A DNA stretch of 64,000 bases from Actinocorallia populi (GCF_002995495.1 NZ_PVZV01000002.1:744001-808000); one strand, 5' to 3'; positions 1 through 8,935 are shown, counted from the stretch's first letter. Notes: a model not told the origin generated them from the letters alone. Program-made: numbers and translations.

Positions 1-284
1 TGACGGTGCGGGCGGGCGAGGCGGGCTCGCACGCCAAGAAGGGCTGGGAGCAGTTCACCGACGCGGCGATCCGGGCGCTGAACGCCAAGGAGGAGCGCGT
101 CGTCTTCGTGCTGTGGGGCGCCTACGCCCGCAAGAAGGCGGCGCTGGTCACCGCGCCGCAGCACGTGGTCCACGAGTCGGCGCACCCCAGCCCGCTGAGC
201 GCGCGCTCGTTCTTCGGGACCAGGCCGTTCGGCGCCGTCAACAAGGCGCTGGCCGACGCGGGCCTGCCCGAGATCGACTGGTAG
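1..284 (+). CDS. ung: Uracil-DNA glycosylase, family 1 (3' end only)
   Basis: Only the last ~94 codons lie in the window; the reading frame is open from base 3 to the TAG at 282-284. The tail holds the family-1 signature HPSPLSA (about 35 residues from the end) followed by FFGTRPFG, matching the leucine-intercalation loop and C-terminus of Ung. Ung removes uracil from DNA by hydrolysing the N-glycosidic bond and starts base excision repair in the cytoplasm. The catalytic Asp/His-containing N-terminal part is outside the window. It converges on rnj, with a strong hairpin between them. Identity is sure; intactness cannot be judged. Confidence 0.93.
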   Translation, partial: TVRAGEAGSHAKKGWEQFTDAAIRALNAKEERVVFVLWGAYARKKAALVTAPQHVVHESAHPSPLSARSFFGTRPFGAVNKALADAGLPEIDW

Positions 285-293
285 AGGCGTCCG

Positions 294-322
294 CGCGGCG
301 CCCGGCGGGGCCGGGCGCCGCG
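294..322. terminator. Bidirectional GC hairpin between ung and rnj
   Basis: A perfect 12-bp stem (CGCGGCGCCCGG / CCGGGCGCCGCG) with a 5-nt loop sits in the 42-bp gap between the convergent stops of ung and rnj. There is no T-tract on either side, which is common for actinobacterial terminators. Position and symmetry suggest it ends both transcripts. Confidence 0.75.
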
Positions 323-326
323 GGGT

Positions 327-2015
327 TCAGGCCTCGATGACCACCGGGATGATCATCGGCCGTCGGCGGTAGCTGTCGGCCACCCACTTGCCCAGGGTGC
401 GGCGCATGCGCTGGCGCAGCTGGTGCGGGTCGGCGATGCCGTCGGCGGCGGCCTCGGTGAGCGTGGCGTTGATCCGGCCGATGACCTCGTTGAAGTCCTC
501 GTCGCCGATGCCCGCGCCGCGGGCGTGGATCTCCGGCCCGGCCAGGACCTTGCCCGTGGTGGAGTCGACGACCACGACGACCGAGACGAAGCCCTCCTCG
601 CCCAGGATGCGCCGGTCCTTCAGGGAGGCCTCGGTGATCTCCCCGACGCTGGAGCCGTCCACGTAGACGTACCCGGCGGGGACCGAGCCGGCGATCTGGG
701 CGTGCCCGTCGATGAGGTCGACCACCACGCCGTCCTCGGCGATGACGATGTTCTCGTCGGGGACCCCGGTCAGCGACGCCAGCTTGGCGTGCGCCCTCAG
801 ATGCCGCCACTCGCCGTGCACCGGCATGAAGTTCGACGGCTTGGTGAGGTTGAGCAGCATGAGCAGCTCACCGGCCGAGGAGTGGCCCGACACGTGCACC
901 AGGGCGTTGCCCTTGTGCACCACCCGGGCGCCCCAGCGGGTCAGCCCGTTGATCACCCGGTACACCGAGTTCTCGTTGCCGGGGATCAGCGAGGAGGCCA
1001 GCATCACCGTGTCCCGCTCGGTGATGCGGATCTGGTGGTGGTCGCGGTTGGCCATCCGCGACAGCGCCGACATCGGCTCGCCCTGGGAGCCGGTGCAGAC
1101 CAGCACCACCCGCTCCGGCGGCAGCTCGTCCAGGGACCTGGGATCGACCAGCAGGCCGTCCGGCACGTCGAGGTAGCCGAGCTCCTTGGCCACGCCCATG
1201 TTGCGCACCATCGAGCGGCCCACGAAGGCGACCTTGCGGCCCGCCTTGACGGCGGCGTCCAGCACCTGCTGCACCCGGTGGATGTGCGAGGCGAAGCACG
1301 CCACGATGATCCGCTCCTGGGCGTTGCGGAAGACGTCGTCCACCGCGGCGGAGATGTTGCGCTCGCTGGTGACGAACCCCGGCACCTCGGCGTTGGTGGA
1401 GTCCGACATCAGCAGGTCGATGCCCTCGGCGCCCAGCCGGGCGAAGCCCGGCAGGTCGGTCAGCCGGCCGTCCAGCGGGAGCTGGTCCATCTTGAAGTCG
1501 CCGGTGTGCACCACCAGCCCCGCGGGCGTGCGGATCGCCACGGCCATCGCGTCCGGGATGGAGTGGTTGACCGCGAGGAACTCGCAGTCGAACGGCCCGA
1601 ACGAGCGCCGCTCGCCGTCGGAGACCATCTGCAGCACCGGTTTGATCCGGTGCTCCGACAGCTTGGCCTCGATCAGCGCCAGCGTCAGCCGGGAACCGGC
1701 CAGCGGGATGTCCCCGCGCTCGCGCAGCAGGTACGGGACCGCGCCGATGTGGTCCTCGTGCCCGTGGGTGAGGATGATCGCCTCGACGTCGTCGAGGCGG
1801 TCACGGATGTACTCGAAGTCCGGCAGGATGAGGTCGACGCCGGGTTGCTCCTCCTCGGGGAAGAGCACTCCGCAGTCGACGATCAGCAGCCGTCCCTCGT
1901 ACTCGAACACGGCCATGTTGCGGCCGATCTCGCCGAGCCCGCCCAGCGCGACGATGCGCAGGCCGCCCGAAGGCAGCGCCGGAGGCGGGCCCAGCTCGGG
2001 ATGCGGGTGGCTCAT
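327..2015 (-). CDS. rnj: Ribonuclease J
   Basis: A 562-residue RNase J: metallo-beta-lactamase core with HGHEDH at residues 84-89, followed by the beta-CASP insertion and a C-terminal domain, full length for the family. RNase J is a cytoplasmic zinc-dependent 5'-3' exo- and endoribonuclease of mRNA decay and rRNA maturation. The ATG follows a GAGGG stretch. It starts 19 nt after the dapA stop, so the two genes form the operon dapA-rnj that is conserved in actinobacteria. It ends against the hairpin at 294-322. RNase Y is also encoded in this window (31546-33096). Confidence 0.97.
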   Translation of the reverse strand: MSHPHPELGPPPALPSGGLRIVALGGLGEIGRNMAVFEYEGRLLIVDCGVLFPEEEQPGVDLILPDFEYIRDRLDDVEAIILTHGHEDHIGAVPYLLRERGDIPLAGSRLTLALIEAKLSEHRIKPVLQMVSDGERRSFGPFDCEFLAVNHSIPDAMAVAIRTPAGLVVHTGDFKMDQLPLDGRLTDLPGFARLGAEGIDLLMSDSTNAEVPGFVTSERNISAAVDDVFRNAQERIIVACFASHIHRVQQVLDAAVKAGRKVAFVGRSMVRNMGVAKELGYLDVPDGLLVDPRSLDELPPERVVLVCTGSQGEPMSALSRMANRDHHQIRITERDTVMLASSLIPGNENSVYRVINGLTRWGARVVHKGNALVHVSGHSSAGELLMLLNLTKPSNFMPVHGEWRHLRAHAKLASLTGVPDENIVIAEDGVVVDLIDGHAQIAGSVPAGYVYVDGSSVGEITEASLKDRRILGEEGFVSVVVVVDSTTGKVLAGPEIHARGAGIGDEDFNEVIGRINATLTEAAADGIADPHQLRQRMRRTLGKWVADSYRRRPMIIPVVIEA

Positions 2016-2034
2016 AGGGCACCCTCGGTACGAA

Positions 2035-2952
2035 TCACTCAGTGGCCTCCACTTTGATACCCCCCGTGATCAAGTCTTCGCGCAGTTGCGCCGCGAACTC
2101 CGGCGTTGCGTCCACCAGCGGGGCTCGCACGGTGCCGCCGGGCCGCCCCAGCAGGTTCAGCGCCGCCTTGGTCGCGATGACCCCCTGGGTCCTGGTCATG
2201 ATCGCGGTGACGACGGGGAGCAGCCGGCGGTGTACGGCCAGCGCTCCGGTGACGTCACCGGACCTATAGAGGTCAATCATCTCATGGAGGTCGGACCCGG
2301 CGACGTGCCCCACCACGCTGACGAACCCGGCGGCGCCCTGGGAGAGCCAGGCGAGGTTGAGCACGTCGTCGCCGGAGTAGAACACCAGGCCGGTGGCGGC
2401 CATCACCCGGGAGGCGGCGAACAGGTCGCCCTTGGCGTCCTTGACCGCGACGATCCGGGGGTGTTCGGCCAGGCGCAGCAGGGTGTCGGTCTCGATCGGG
2501 ATGCCCGCGCGGCCGGGGATGTCGTAGAGCATCACGGGCAGGGCGGTGGCGTCGGCGATCGCCGTCATGTGGCGGTAGACGCCCTCCTGCGGAGGCTTGT
2601 TGTAGTAGGGGCAGACGGTCAGCAGACCGTGCGCCCCCGCCCGCTCGGCCATCAGGGCCAGCTCGATGCTGTGCCTGGTGTCGTTGCTGCCGGCGCCGAA
2701 CACGACGGACGCGCGGTCGCCCACGGCCTCGACGACGGCGCGCAGGACGCGCTCCTTCTCACCGTCGGTGGTGGTGGGGGACTCGCCGGTGGTGCCGTTG
2801 ATCACCAGGCCGTCGTGGCGCTGCTCGTCCACCAGGTGGGCGGCCAGACGCGCCGCTCCGTCGTAGTCGACGGAGCCGTCGGCGAGCATGGGGGTGACCA
2901 TCGCGGTGAGCAACCGGCCGAACGGCGCGTCGGATGTAGTGCTGGGTGCCAT
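2035..2952 (-). CDS. dapA: 4-hydroxy-tetrahydrodipicolinate synthase
   Basis: A 305-residue DapA, a TIM-barrel class I aldolase that condenses pyruvate with aspartate semialdehyde in lysine/diaminopimelate synthesis. Visible active-site landmarks are GTTGES near residue 53-58, the catalytic Tyr143 in YDIPGRAG and the Schiff-base Lys171 in VAVKDAKGD. The frame is open further upstream, but the ATG at 2952 fits the family N-terminus and lies 7 nt after a TACGGT -10 box, suggesting a leaderless mRNA. Followed at 19 nt by rnj. The thyX gene often found upstream of dapA in actinobacteria is not here. Confidence 0.96.
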   Translation of the reverse strand: MAPSTTSDAPFGRLLTAMVTPMLADGSVDYDGAARLAAHLVDEQRHDGLVINGTTGESPTTTDGEKERVLRAVVEAVGDRASVVFGAGSNDTRHSIELALMAERAGAHGLLTVCPYYNKPPQEGVYRHMTAIADATALPVMLYDIPGRAGIPIETDTLLRLAEHPRIVAVKDAKGDLFAASRVMAATGLVFYSGDDVLNLAWLSQGAAGFVSVVGHVAGSDLHEMIDLYRSGDVTGALAVHRRLLPVVTAIMTRTQGVIATKAALNLLGRPGGTVRAPLVDATPEFAAQLREDLITGGIKVEATE

Positions 2953-3142
2953 GCACCGAACCGTACCCGTCCATGGGCATTCCACGGGTGCCGGAGGGCG
3001 TGTCCCGCCCCGATCGGGGGCAGGGAGCCGAGACGCCATTCCGATCCGCGCTCGGGGGTACGGGGATCGAAATGGCGTCATTCCGTCATCGCGACCGGCG
3101 AATCCCGTGTTACGCGGTTTCTGGGTTTCTTCGCCCGAGCGG

Positions 3143-3322
3143 TCAGGAGAGGGGCTCGGCCAGCTCGGCCAGCCTGGCCCGCAGCTCCGCCAGATGCGGG
3201 GTGCGCACCAGCTCGTTGCCCCGCACGGCCCACCAGTGGCCGGATCCGCCCCGGCCGATGCGCCAGCCGGAGAACTCCGCGTGCAGGTCGGCCAGCGTCC
3301 GCCGTGCGTTCTCCATCTTCAT
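3143..3322 (-). CDS. Small hypothetical protein (59 aa)
   Basis: A short frame with an AGAGGA ribosome-binding site just upstream of ATG 3322, G/C-biased third positions and a composition unlike a random frame: an N-terminal helix-like part, a Trp-rich centre (GHWWAVRGN at about 28-36) and a charged Leu/Ala/Glu-rich C-terminal helix. Proteins of this shape are common beside regulators in actinomycetes, but I assign no function. A second ATG at 3316 would shorten it by two residues. It overlaps a longer frame on the same strand that I reject. It lies between dapA and the acetyltransferase gene, on the same strand as both. Confidence 0.6.
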   Translation of the reverse strand: MKMENARRTLADLHAEFSGWRIGRGGSGHWWAVRGNELVRTPHLAELRARLAELAEPLS

Positions 3323-3473
3323 TCGTCCTCTCTGCGCACCACAACCGGGGTCCCCTGATGCTCACCGCTTCGGGGGCGGTTCGGCAATCCCCTTCCCACC
3401 TGCGGAGACGGGAAAAAGGGAACGTGACAAAGCGGGTGGCCGAACGGAGTGATTCTGCTTACCTCCCGACTTC

Positions 3474-4004
3474 TCAGACCAGCGAGGTGTGCATGCGGAC
3501 CATCTCCACCGGCCGTTCCAGCGCCAGGGTGCGCCGCGCGCCGTCGGGCTCCCACCCGGCCGGCTCCAGGAAGGAGCGCAGCGCGGTGTCCTGGCTGAAG
3601 ACCCAGGTGACGGCCGTGCTGAAGGAGTGCTCGCGCAGCAGGTCGACCACCGCGGCCAGCAGCCGGCTGCCGTGGCCCTCGCGGGCGCGGGCCGGGTCGA
3701 CGGCCAGGGTGACCAGCTCGGCGTCCGCCGCGGGGTCGAGGTCGGGGTCGGAGGCGGGCGCGAACGCGGCGAACCCGGTGACGAGGCCGTCGGCCACCGC
3801 GACCAGGAGCCGGTGGCGGGGGGAGGGCGGGGCGGTGACGGCCTCGGTCCAGCGCTCCCGCCAGGGCTCGGCCGACGCGGTCATCTCGGCCAGCGTCTCC
3901 GCGGGCATGAAGGGCCGGTAGGCGGCCTTCCAGGCCAGGACCTGGATCTCGGCCACCGCCGCCGTGTCGCTGAGGGTGGCGTCTCTGACGCCGACATCCG
4001 CCAT
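3474..4004 (-). CDS. GNAT-family N-acetyltransferase
   Basis: A 176-residue single-domain GNAT protein. The fold is recognisable from the N-terminal IQxxAWKAAYRPFMP region, the beta4 strand AELVTLAVDP, and the acetyl-CoA loop AREGHGSRLLAAVVDLL near residues 110-125. Such enzymes move an acetyl group from acetyl-CoA to an amine; the substrate cannot be read from the sequence. I choose ATG 4004 rather than the TTG nine bases upstream because a TAGCGT -10 box ends 8 nt before it, as in other leaderless genes here. It is 19 nt from the stop of the MocR-type gene on the same strand. Confidence 0.88.
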   Translation of the reverse strand: MADVGVRDATLSDTAAVAEIQVLAWKAAYRPFMPAETLAEMTASAEPWRERWTEAVTAPPSPRHRLLVAVADGLVTGFAAFAPASDPDLDPAADAELVTLAVDPARAREGHGSRLLAAVVDLLREHSFSTAVTWVFSQDTALRSFLEPAGWEPDGARRTLALERPVEMVRMHTSLV

Positions 4005-4023
4005 GGGCGGCAACGCTACCCCC

Positions 4024-5439
4024 TCAGGAGGCGTCCCAGGACGGCAGGGACCGCAGGGCGCGCGCCAGCCTGCGCACCCCCTCGGCGAGGTCCTCGGCGG
4101 TCGGCGTGGCGTTGTAGCTCAGGCGCAGGCGCGGCGCGGGCGGCTCGGCCGGGTAGTAGGGCCGCCCGGCGCCGACGGTCACCCCGTGGGCGCGGGCGGC
4201 GTCGGCGAGCGCGACGTCGTCGGTGCCGCGGGGGAGCCCGACCCACATGTGCATGCCGCCCCCGGGCAGGGTGTCGGGCACGGCCTCCGGCAGGTGGACG
4301 GCCAGGGCCAGCGCCAGGGCGTCCCTGCGGGCGCGCAGCTCGGCGGAGACGGCACGCAGGTGCCGGGGCCAGGCCGGGGAGGTCACCAGCTCCAGCGCGG
4401 TCTCCTGGAGCGGCCTGGCCGGGTAGTACGAGTCCACCAGCTGGCAGGCGCGCAGCCGTTCGCCCACGGGCCCCCGCGCGGTGATCCCGGCGATCCGCAG
4501 GGACGGGACGGTGGCCTTGGTGAGGGAGGCCAGGTGCACCACGGTGCCGTGCGCGTCGTCGGCCGCCAGCGGGGGCGGCGGGGCGGCCAGGGCGAGGTGC
4601 CGGGCGAAGTCGTCCTCGATGACGAAGGCGCCGGCGGCCCGCGCGGCCGCCAGGACCGGGGCGCGGCGTCCGGGGGCCAGCACGGTGCCGGTGGGGTTGT
4701 GGAAGGTCGGCTGGCAGTAGAAGGCGCGGGCGCCGGTGCGGGCGAAGGCCTCGGCGAGCAGGTCGGGCCGCACCCCGTGCCGGTCCATGGGCACCGGCAC
4801 CGGGCGCAGTCCGGCGGCCCGCGCCGCGGTGATCGCGCCCTGGTAGGTGGGGGACTCCACCAGCAGCGGCTCGCCGGGCCGCAGGACGGCGCGCAGCGTG
4901 ATCGACAGGGCGGCCTGCCCGCCGCCGGCGACCAGCACGTCCGACGGCTCGGCTCCGACCGGCGCGGCGAACCAGGCGCGCAGCTCCGGCAGCCCGGCCA
5001 GCGGCGGCGCCTGCCAGGCGTAGGGACGGCGTGCTGCGCGGGCGCTGGCGGCGGCCAGCGCCCGCAGCGGCTGCAGAGCCAGGGGCAGGTAGCCGCCGGA
5101 CAGCGCTATCGCGTCGGCCGGGGGCGGGGTGAGCAGGGCGGCCAGGGTCTCGGTGCCGCCCGGGCCCTCGCCGAGCGCCACCGACTGCCAGCTGAAGTCC
5201 GCGGGGCGGGCGGGGGCGCGGCGCGCGGCGTGCTCGCTGACGAAGGTGCCGCTGCCGGGGCGGGTGACCACCACGCCCTCGGCGGTGAGCAGAGCCAGGG
5301 CACGGGAAACGGTGACGGGACTGACGCGGTAGCGCTCGGTCAGCGCCCGGCTGGACGGCAAGCGCTCACCTGGCGAAAGACGCTGGGCATCGGCCCTGAG
5401 TCGCTGGGCGAGCAAGGCGATACTGCTATCCTTGTTCAT
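4024..5439 (-). CDS. MocR/PdxR-type PLP-dependent transcriptional regulator
   Basis: A 471-residue fusion: N-terminal GntR-type winged helix (about residues 1-75, with SSRALTERYRVSPVTVSRAL and the wing RPGSGTFVS) and a class I aminotransferase-like domain. The PLP pocket is visible in the Asn-Pro region YCQPTFHNPTGTV, in EDDFARH and in the Lys of SLTKATVPSLRI. MocR proteins use PLP-bound amines or vitamers as signals and often control a divergent transporter. The ATG (complement of 5437-5439) overlaps the ATG of the divergent EamA gene by two bases, so both genes share one short promoter/operator region. The effector is unknown. Confidence 0.93.
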   Translation of the reverse strand: MNKDSSIALLAQRLRADAQRLSPGERLPSSRALTERYRVSPVTVSRALALLTAEGVVVTRPGSGTFVSEHAARRAPARPADFSWQSVALGEGPGGTETLAALLTPPPADAIALSGGYLPLALQPLRALAAASARAARRPYAWQAPPLAGLPELRAWFAAPVGAEPSDVLVAGGGQAALSITLRAVLRPGEPLLVESPTYQGAITAARAAGLRPVPVPMDRHGVRPDLLAEAFARTGARAFYCQPTFHNPTGTVLAPGRRAPVLAAARAAGAFVIEDDFARHLALAAPPPPLAADDAHGTVVHLASLTKATVPSLRIAGITARGPVGERLRACQLVDSYYPARPLQETALELVTSPAWPRHLRAVSAELRARRDALALALAVHLPEAVPDTLPGGGMHMWVGLPRGTDDVALADAARAHGVTVGAGRPYYPAEPPAPRLRLSYNATPTAEDLAEGVRRLARALRSLPSWDAS

Positions 5440-5455
5440 GAGAGATAACGATAGC
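5419..5455. promoter_or_regulatory. Overlapping divergent promoters and candidate MocR operator
   Basis: The two start codons share CATG at 5437-5440. GCTATC (5425-5430) and GATAGC (5450-5455) form an inverted repeat with a 19-bp spacer centred on the start codons, and extra GATA motifs flank it. TATCCT (5427-5432, plus) and TATCGT (5453-5448, minus) are each placed 5-8 nt before an ATG, so both transcripts are probably leaderless and a regulator bound here would cover both promoters. Confidence 0.6.
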
Positions 5456-6364
5456 GCTACTGGAAACCGGCGAATAGCGCTCCTCCTCGCCTTTCTGGGC
5501 ACCCTGGTGTTCTCCTTCACCCTCCCGGCCACCGTGCTGGCCCTGCGCGGCCTGGACCCGATGCTCATCGGAGTCGGCAGGGCCGCGCTGGCCGCGGTCC
5601 CGGCGGCGGGCGCGCTGCTGTGGGCCCGCGCCGCCCCGCCGCGGAACTGGAGGGCGTCGCTGATCGTCGGCCTGGGCGTCGTCGTCGCCTTCCCGGTGCT
5701 CTCGACCCTCGCCCTCTCCCACGGCTCGAGCGCCTCGCACTGCGCGGTGGTCATCGGGCTGCTGCCCGCCATGACCGCGATCATGGCGACGCTCCGCGCG
5801 GGGGAGCGGCCGTCCCGCGCCTTCTGGACGGCGGCGGGCAGCGGCGCCGCGTGCGTCACGCTGTTCACGCTCGTGCAGGGCGGGGGCGGCCTCACCACCG
5901 CCGACCTGCTGCTGCTGGGCGGCCTGGTGCTGTGCGGGCTCGGTTACGCCGAGGGCGGCCGCACGGCCAGGGAGATGCCGGCCTGGCAGGTGATCTGCTG
6001 GGCCCTGGTGCTGTACACGCCGCTGACCGTCCCGGTCACGGCCTGGCTGCTGGTCGACACGCAGCCGTCCTGGACCGCGGAGAGCCTCGCCGGGTTCGGG
6101 TACGTGTCGTTCTTCTCGATGTTCCTGGGCTTCTTCGCCTGGTACGCGGGCCTGGCCGGGGCCGGGATCGCCCGTGGCGGGCAGGTCCAGCTCGTCCAGC
6201 CGCTGCTCACCCTCGGCTGGTCCGCCCTCTTCCTGGGCGAGCACCTGGACGCGGTGACCGGGCTGGCCGCGCTGGCCGTCCTGGGGTGCGTGGCCTGGAC
6301 CCAGCGGGCCCGCGGGGCGGGGGAACCGGAGCCGGCGCCGCGGGGGGAGCCGGCCCCCGCCTGA
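5438..6364 (+). CDS. EamA/DMT-family transporter
   Basis: A 308-residue drug/metabolite transporter superfamily membrane protein with about ten hydrophobic segments in two EamA repeats (roughly residues 10-140 and 150-290) and a Pro/Glu-rich C-terminal tail. DMT proteins of this type export amino acids or small metabolites across the plasma membrane. An upstream TTG is in frame, but the ATG at 5438 fits the family N-terminus. No ribosome-binding site precedes it, in keeping with a leaderless mRNA. The divergent MocR-type regulator almost certainly controls it. The substrate is not predictable. Confidence 0.92.
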   Translation: MRDNDSATGNRRIALLLAFLGTLVFSFTLPATVLALRGLDPMLIGVGRAALAAVPAAGALLWARAAPPRNWRASLIVGLGVVVAFPVLSTLALSHGSSASHCAVVIGLLPAMTAIMATLRAGERPSRAFWTAAGSGAACVTLFTLVQGGGGLTTADLLLLGGLVLCGLGYAEGGRTAREMPAWQVICWALVLYTPLTVPVTAWLLVDTQPSWTAESLAGFGYVSFFSMFLGFFAWYAGLAGAGIARGGQVQLVQPLLTLGWSALFLGEHLDAVTGLAALAVLGCVAWTQRARGAGEPEPAPRGEPAPA

Positions 6365-6447
6365 GGCAGGGGGGCGTGCCGACGCTGGAAGGAGCGGGTT
6401 TAGGCTTGCCGACGGTCCTCCCTCCCCTTTTCGTTCCCAGGATGCCT

Positions 6448-8022
6448 ATGACTGCGCCCGTGACGGCCGACGCCCCGGCGGAACCGGCCGCCGAGCCGGG
6501 CCGGAGGCGGTGGCTCGGGCTGGCCGTGGTCAGCCTCGCGGTGTCGTTGATCATCGTGGACGCCACCATCGTCAGCGTCCTGCTGCCCGGCATGGTGGAC
6601 GAGCTGGGGCTGCGTGCCACCCAGGCGGAGTGGGTCACCTCGATCTACTCGCTGGTGTTCGCGGCCCTGCTGATCTCGTTCGGGCGGCTGGCCGACCGGT
6701 TCGGCCGGCGCCGGATGCTCCTGCTGGGCACCGGATTGTTCGTGGTGGCCAGCATGGGCGCCGCCCTGGCCGCCGGGAGCGGCTCGCTGATCGCGGCGAG
6801 GGCGCTGCAGGGCGTCGGCGCCGCGATGATCATGCCCGCCACCCTCTCCACGGTCAACGCGCTGTTCCACGGCAGGGACAGGGCCGTGGCCTTCGGCGTC
6901 TGGGGCTCCATGATCGGCGGCATGGCCGCGGTCGGCCCGCTGCTGGGCGGCTGGCTGGCCACCTGGCAGGGGTGGCGCTGGGCGTTCCTGATCAACCTGC
7001 CACTGGGCGTGCTGCTGATCGCGGGCGCGCGCCGCTACGTCGCGGAGACCAGGGAGCCCGGCGAGGAGCGCGGCGGCCTGGACTGGGCCGGCGGCGCGCT
7101 GTCGGCGCTCGGCCTGGGCGCGCTGGTCTTCGCACTGATCGAGGGCCAGGCCTACGGCTGGTGGAGCCCCGCCGGGGACTTCGCAGGCTGGCCGGTCTCG
7201 GCGGGCCTGCGCCTGTCCCCGGTGCCGCTGGTGCTCGCCGCCGGAGTGCTGCTGCTGGCCGCCCTGGTGGTGGTGGAGCGCCGCAGGGCCCGCGCAGGCC
7301 TGTCGGTGATGCTCGATTTCGGATTGTTCCGCATCGCCAGCTTCCGGCGCGGCAGCCTCGCCGCCTCGCTCATCAGCGTCGGCGAACTGGGCCTGCTGTT
7401 CGTGCTGCCGCTGTTCCTGCAGGGCGCGCACGGGGACTCCCCGCTGCAGATCTGCGTGGCGATCCTCCCGCTGGCCCTCGGCTCGTTCCTCTCCGGCGGG
7501 CTGGCCTCCCGGCTGTCGCCGCGGATCGGCGCGCACCGGGTCGTGCAGTACGGCATGGCCGCCGAGGTCGCCGCCGTCCTGGCGATCGGCCTGACCGTGC
7601 ACGCGAGCACGACCGGGTTCGCGCTGGCACCCTGGATGCTCCTGTACGGGCTGGGCCTCGGCCTGACCTCGGCGCAGCTGACCAGCGTGTCCCTGTCGGA
7701 GGTGCCGCAGGCCAGCGCGGGCCAGGCGTCCGGCACCCAGTCCACCGCCCGCCAGGTCGGCAGCGCCCTGGGCATCGCGCTGATCGGGACGGTCTTCGCG
7801 ACCAGTCTCGGCCACGTCATGCGGGAACGTTCCGGGGACGAGGCCGCCGCCCGGGAGCTGCAGCACAGCATCGGATCTGCGGTGGCGGACCTCGACCCGT
7901 CCCTGACGGCCGCCGCGGTGGAGAGCCTCGCGGTGGCGACCGGCCGCGCCGCCCTGGTGACCGCCGCTATCCTCGCGGTCGGATTGATCATGACCCTCCG
8001 CCTGCGCAAAAGAGAGATATGA
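6448..8022 (+). CDS. MFS transporter, DHA2 (EmrB/QacA-like) family
   Basis: A 524-residue major facilitator with about 14 hydrophobic segments, the size and topology of DHA2 proton-coupled exporters. Motif A-like GRLADRFGRRRM follows TM2, and the TM1 motif VDATIVSVLLPGM is typical of the EmrB/QacA branch. These proteins export hydrophobic drugs or metabolites; the ligand is unknown. ATG 6448 is preferred over ATG 6442 because AGGA lies at a proper distance only from the second. Its stop overlaps the menA start by four bases (ATGA), so the two are translationally coupled. Confidence 0.92.
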   Translation: MTAPVTADAPAEPAAEPGRRRWLGLAVVSLAVSLIIVDATIVSVLLPGMVDELGLRATQAEWVTSIYSLVFAALLISFGRLADRFGRRRMLLLGTGLFVVASMGAALAAGSGSLIAARALQGVGAAMIMPATLSTVNALFHGRDRAVAFGVWGSMIGGMAAVGPLLGGWLATWQGWRWAFLINLPLGVLLIAGARRYVAETREPGEERGGLDWAGGALSALGLGALVFALIEGQAYGWWSPAGDFAGWPVSAGLRLSPVPLVLAAGVLLLAALVVVERRRARAGLSVMLDFGLFRIASFRRGSLAASLISVGELGLLFVLPLFLQGAHGDSPLQICVAILPLALGSFLSGGLASRLSPRIGAHRVVQYGMAAEVAAVLAIGLTVHASTTGFALAPWMLLYGLGLGLTSAQLTSVSLSEVPQASAGQASGTQSTARQVGSALGIALIGTVFATSLGHVMRERSGDEAAARELQHSIGSAVADLDPSLTAAAVESLAVATGRAALVTAAILAVGLIMTLRLRKREI

Positions 8023-8876
8023 AGCTTTGGATCGCCGGGGCGCGGCCCCGGACGCTGCCCGCCGCCGTCGTGCCCGTCGCCGTGGGGACCGGGCTGGCCG
8101 TGGGCGAGGGGCACCCGGTCTGGTGGCGGGCGGGGCTGGCGCTGTTCGTGGCGCTGATCCTGCAGGTCGGGGTGAACTACGCCAACGACTACAGCGACGG
8201 GGTCAAGGGCACCGACGCCGACCGGGTCGGGCCGATGCGGCTGGTGGGCTCGGGCGCCAAGCAGCCCCGGCAGGTGCTGGCCGCGGCGCTGGCCTGCTTC
8301 GCGCTGGCCGGCGCGGCAGGCCTGGTGCTGGCGGCCGCCACCACCTGGTGGCTCCTGCTGATCGGGGCCGCCGCGATCGCCGCGGCCTGGGGCTACACCG
8401 GCGGCTCGCGCCCGTACGGCTACCGGGCGCTGGGCGAGCTGTCGGTCTTCGTGTTCTTCGGGCTCGTGGCGGTGCTCGGCACGGTCTACGTCCAGCTCGA
8501 GAGGCTGCCCTGGACGGCCTGGGCGGCCGCCGTCCCGGTCGGGCTGCTGGCCTGCGCGATGCTGGTCGTCAACAACATCCGCGACCTGGACACCGACGCG
8601 ATGACCGGCAAGCGCACCCTGGCGGTGGTGCTGGGCGACGTGCTCTCGCGGGTGCTCTACACCCTGTGCCTGGCGATCCCGTTCACCCTCGTGCTCGGGC
8701 TGGCCGTCGGCCGGCCGTGGGCGCTGCTGGCGCTGCTGGCCGCGCCGCTGTCGATCCGCCCGTCCCGGCGGGTGCTGGAAGGCGCGCATGGACCCGGCCT
8801 GATCGAGGTGCTGGGGGAGACGGGACGGCTGCAACTGGCCTTCGGCGCGCTGCTGACGGTCGGATTGGCCCTTTAG
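8019..8876 (+). CDS. menA: 1,4-dihydroxy-2-naphthoate polyprenyltransferase
   Basis: A 285-residue integral membrane UbiA-family prenyltransferase with about eight to nine hydrophobic segments. The two Asp-rich Mg-diphosphate motifs are visible: [14 protein letters not shown] (about residues 47-60) and [19 protein letters not shown] (about 183-201). The [13 protein letters not shown] start is characteristic of MenA. The enzyme attaches the polyprenyl chain to DHNA to make demethylmenaquinone. It overlaps the upstream MFS gene by ATGA. No other men gene is in the window. Confidence 0.95.
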   Translation: MKLWIAGARPRTLPAAVVPVAVGTGLAVGEGHPVWWRAGLALFVALILQVGVNYANDYSDGVKGTDADRVGPMRLVGSGAKQPRQVLAAALACFALAGAAGLVLAAATTWWLLLIGAAAIAAAWGYTGGSRPYGYRALGELSVFVFFGLVAVLGTVYVQLERLPWTAWAAAVPVGLLACAMLVVNNIRDLDTDAMTGKRTLAVVLGDVLSRVLYTLCLAIPFTLVLGLAVGRPWALLALLAAPLSIRPSRRVLEGAHGPGLIEVLGETGRLQLAFGALLTVGLAL

Positions 8877-8935
8877 AAAATTTCAGTTTTGCGGATAATT
8901 GGATCCCCGCCGTTCTTTCCCTCGTCTGAAGGAAT
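8877..8935 (+). promoter_or_regulatory. AT-rich promoter island upstream of the Crp/Fnr gene
   Basis: Between the menA stop and the next ATG lies an unusually AT-rich stretch (TTTTGCGGATAATTGG around 8885-8900) in a very GC-rich region. GATAAT (8893-8898) could serve as a -10 box for the Crp/Fnr gene; GAAGGA just before ATG 8936 is its ribosome-binding site. No clear Crp-type palindrome is seen. Confidence 0.45.

Noticed and set aside
423-2057. A 544-codon open frame on the plus strand across rnj
   Set aside because: It is the antisense of rnj; its His/Arg/Gly/Val-rich product is typical of shadow frames in GC-rich DNA, and the minus-strand product is a clear RNase J.
3078-3365. A 95-codon minus-strand frame downstream of the GNAT gene
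   Set aside because: Arg/Ala/Gly-rich shadow composition and no ribosome-binding site; the frame at 3143-3322 in another phase has better support.
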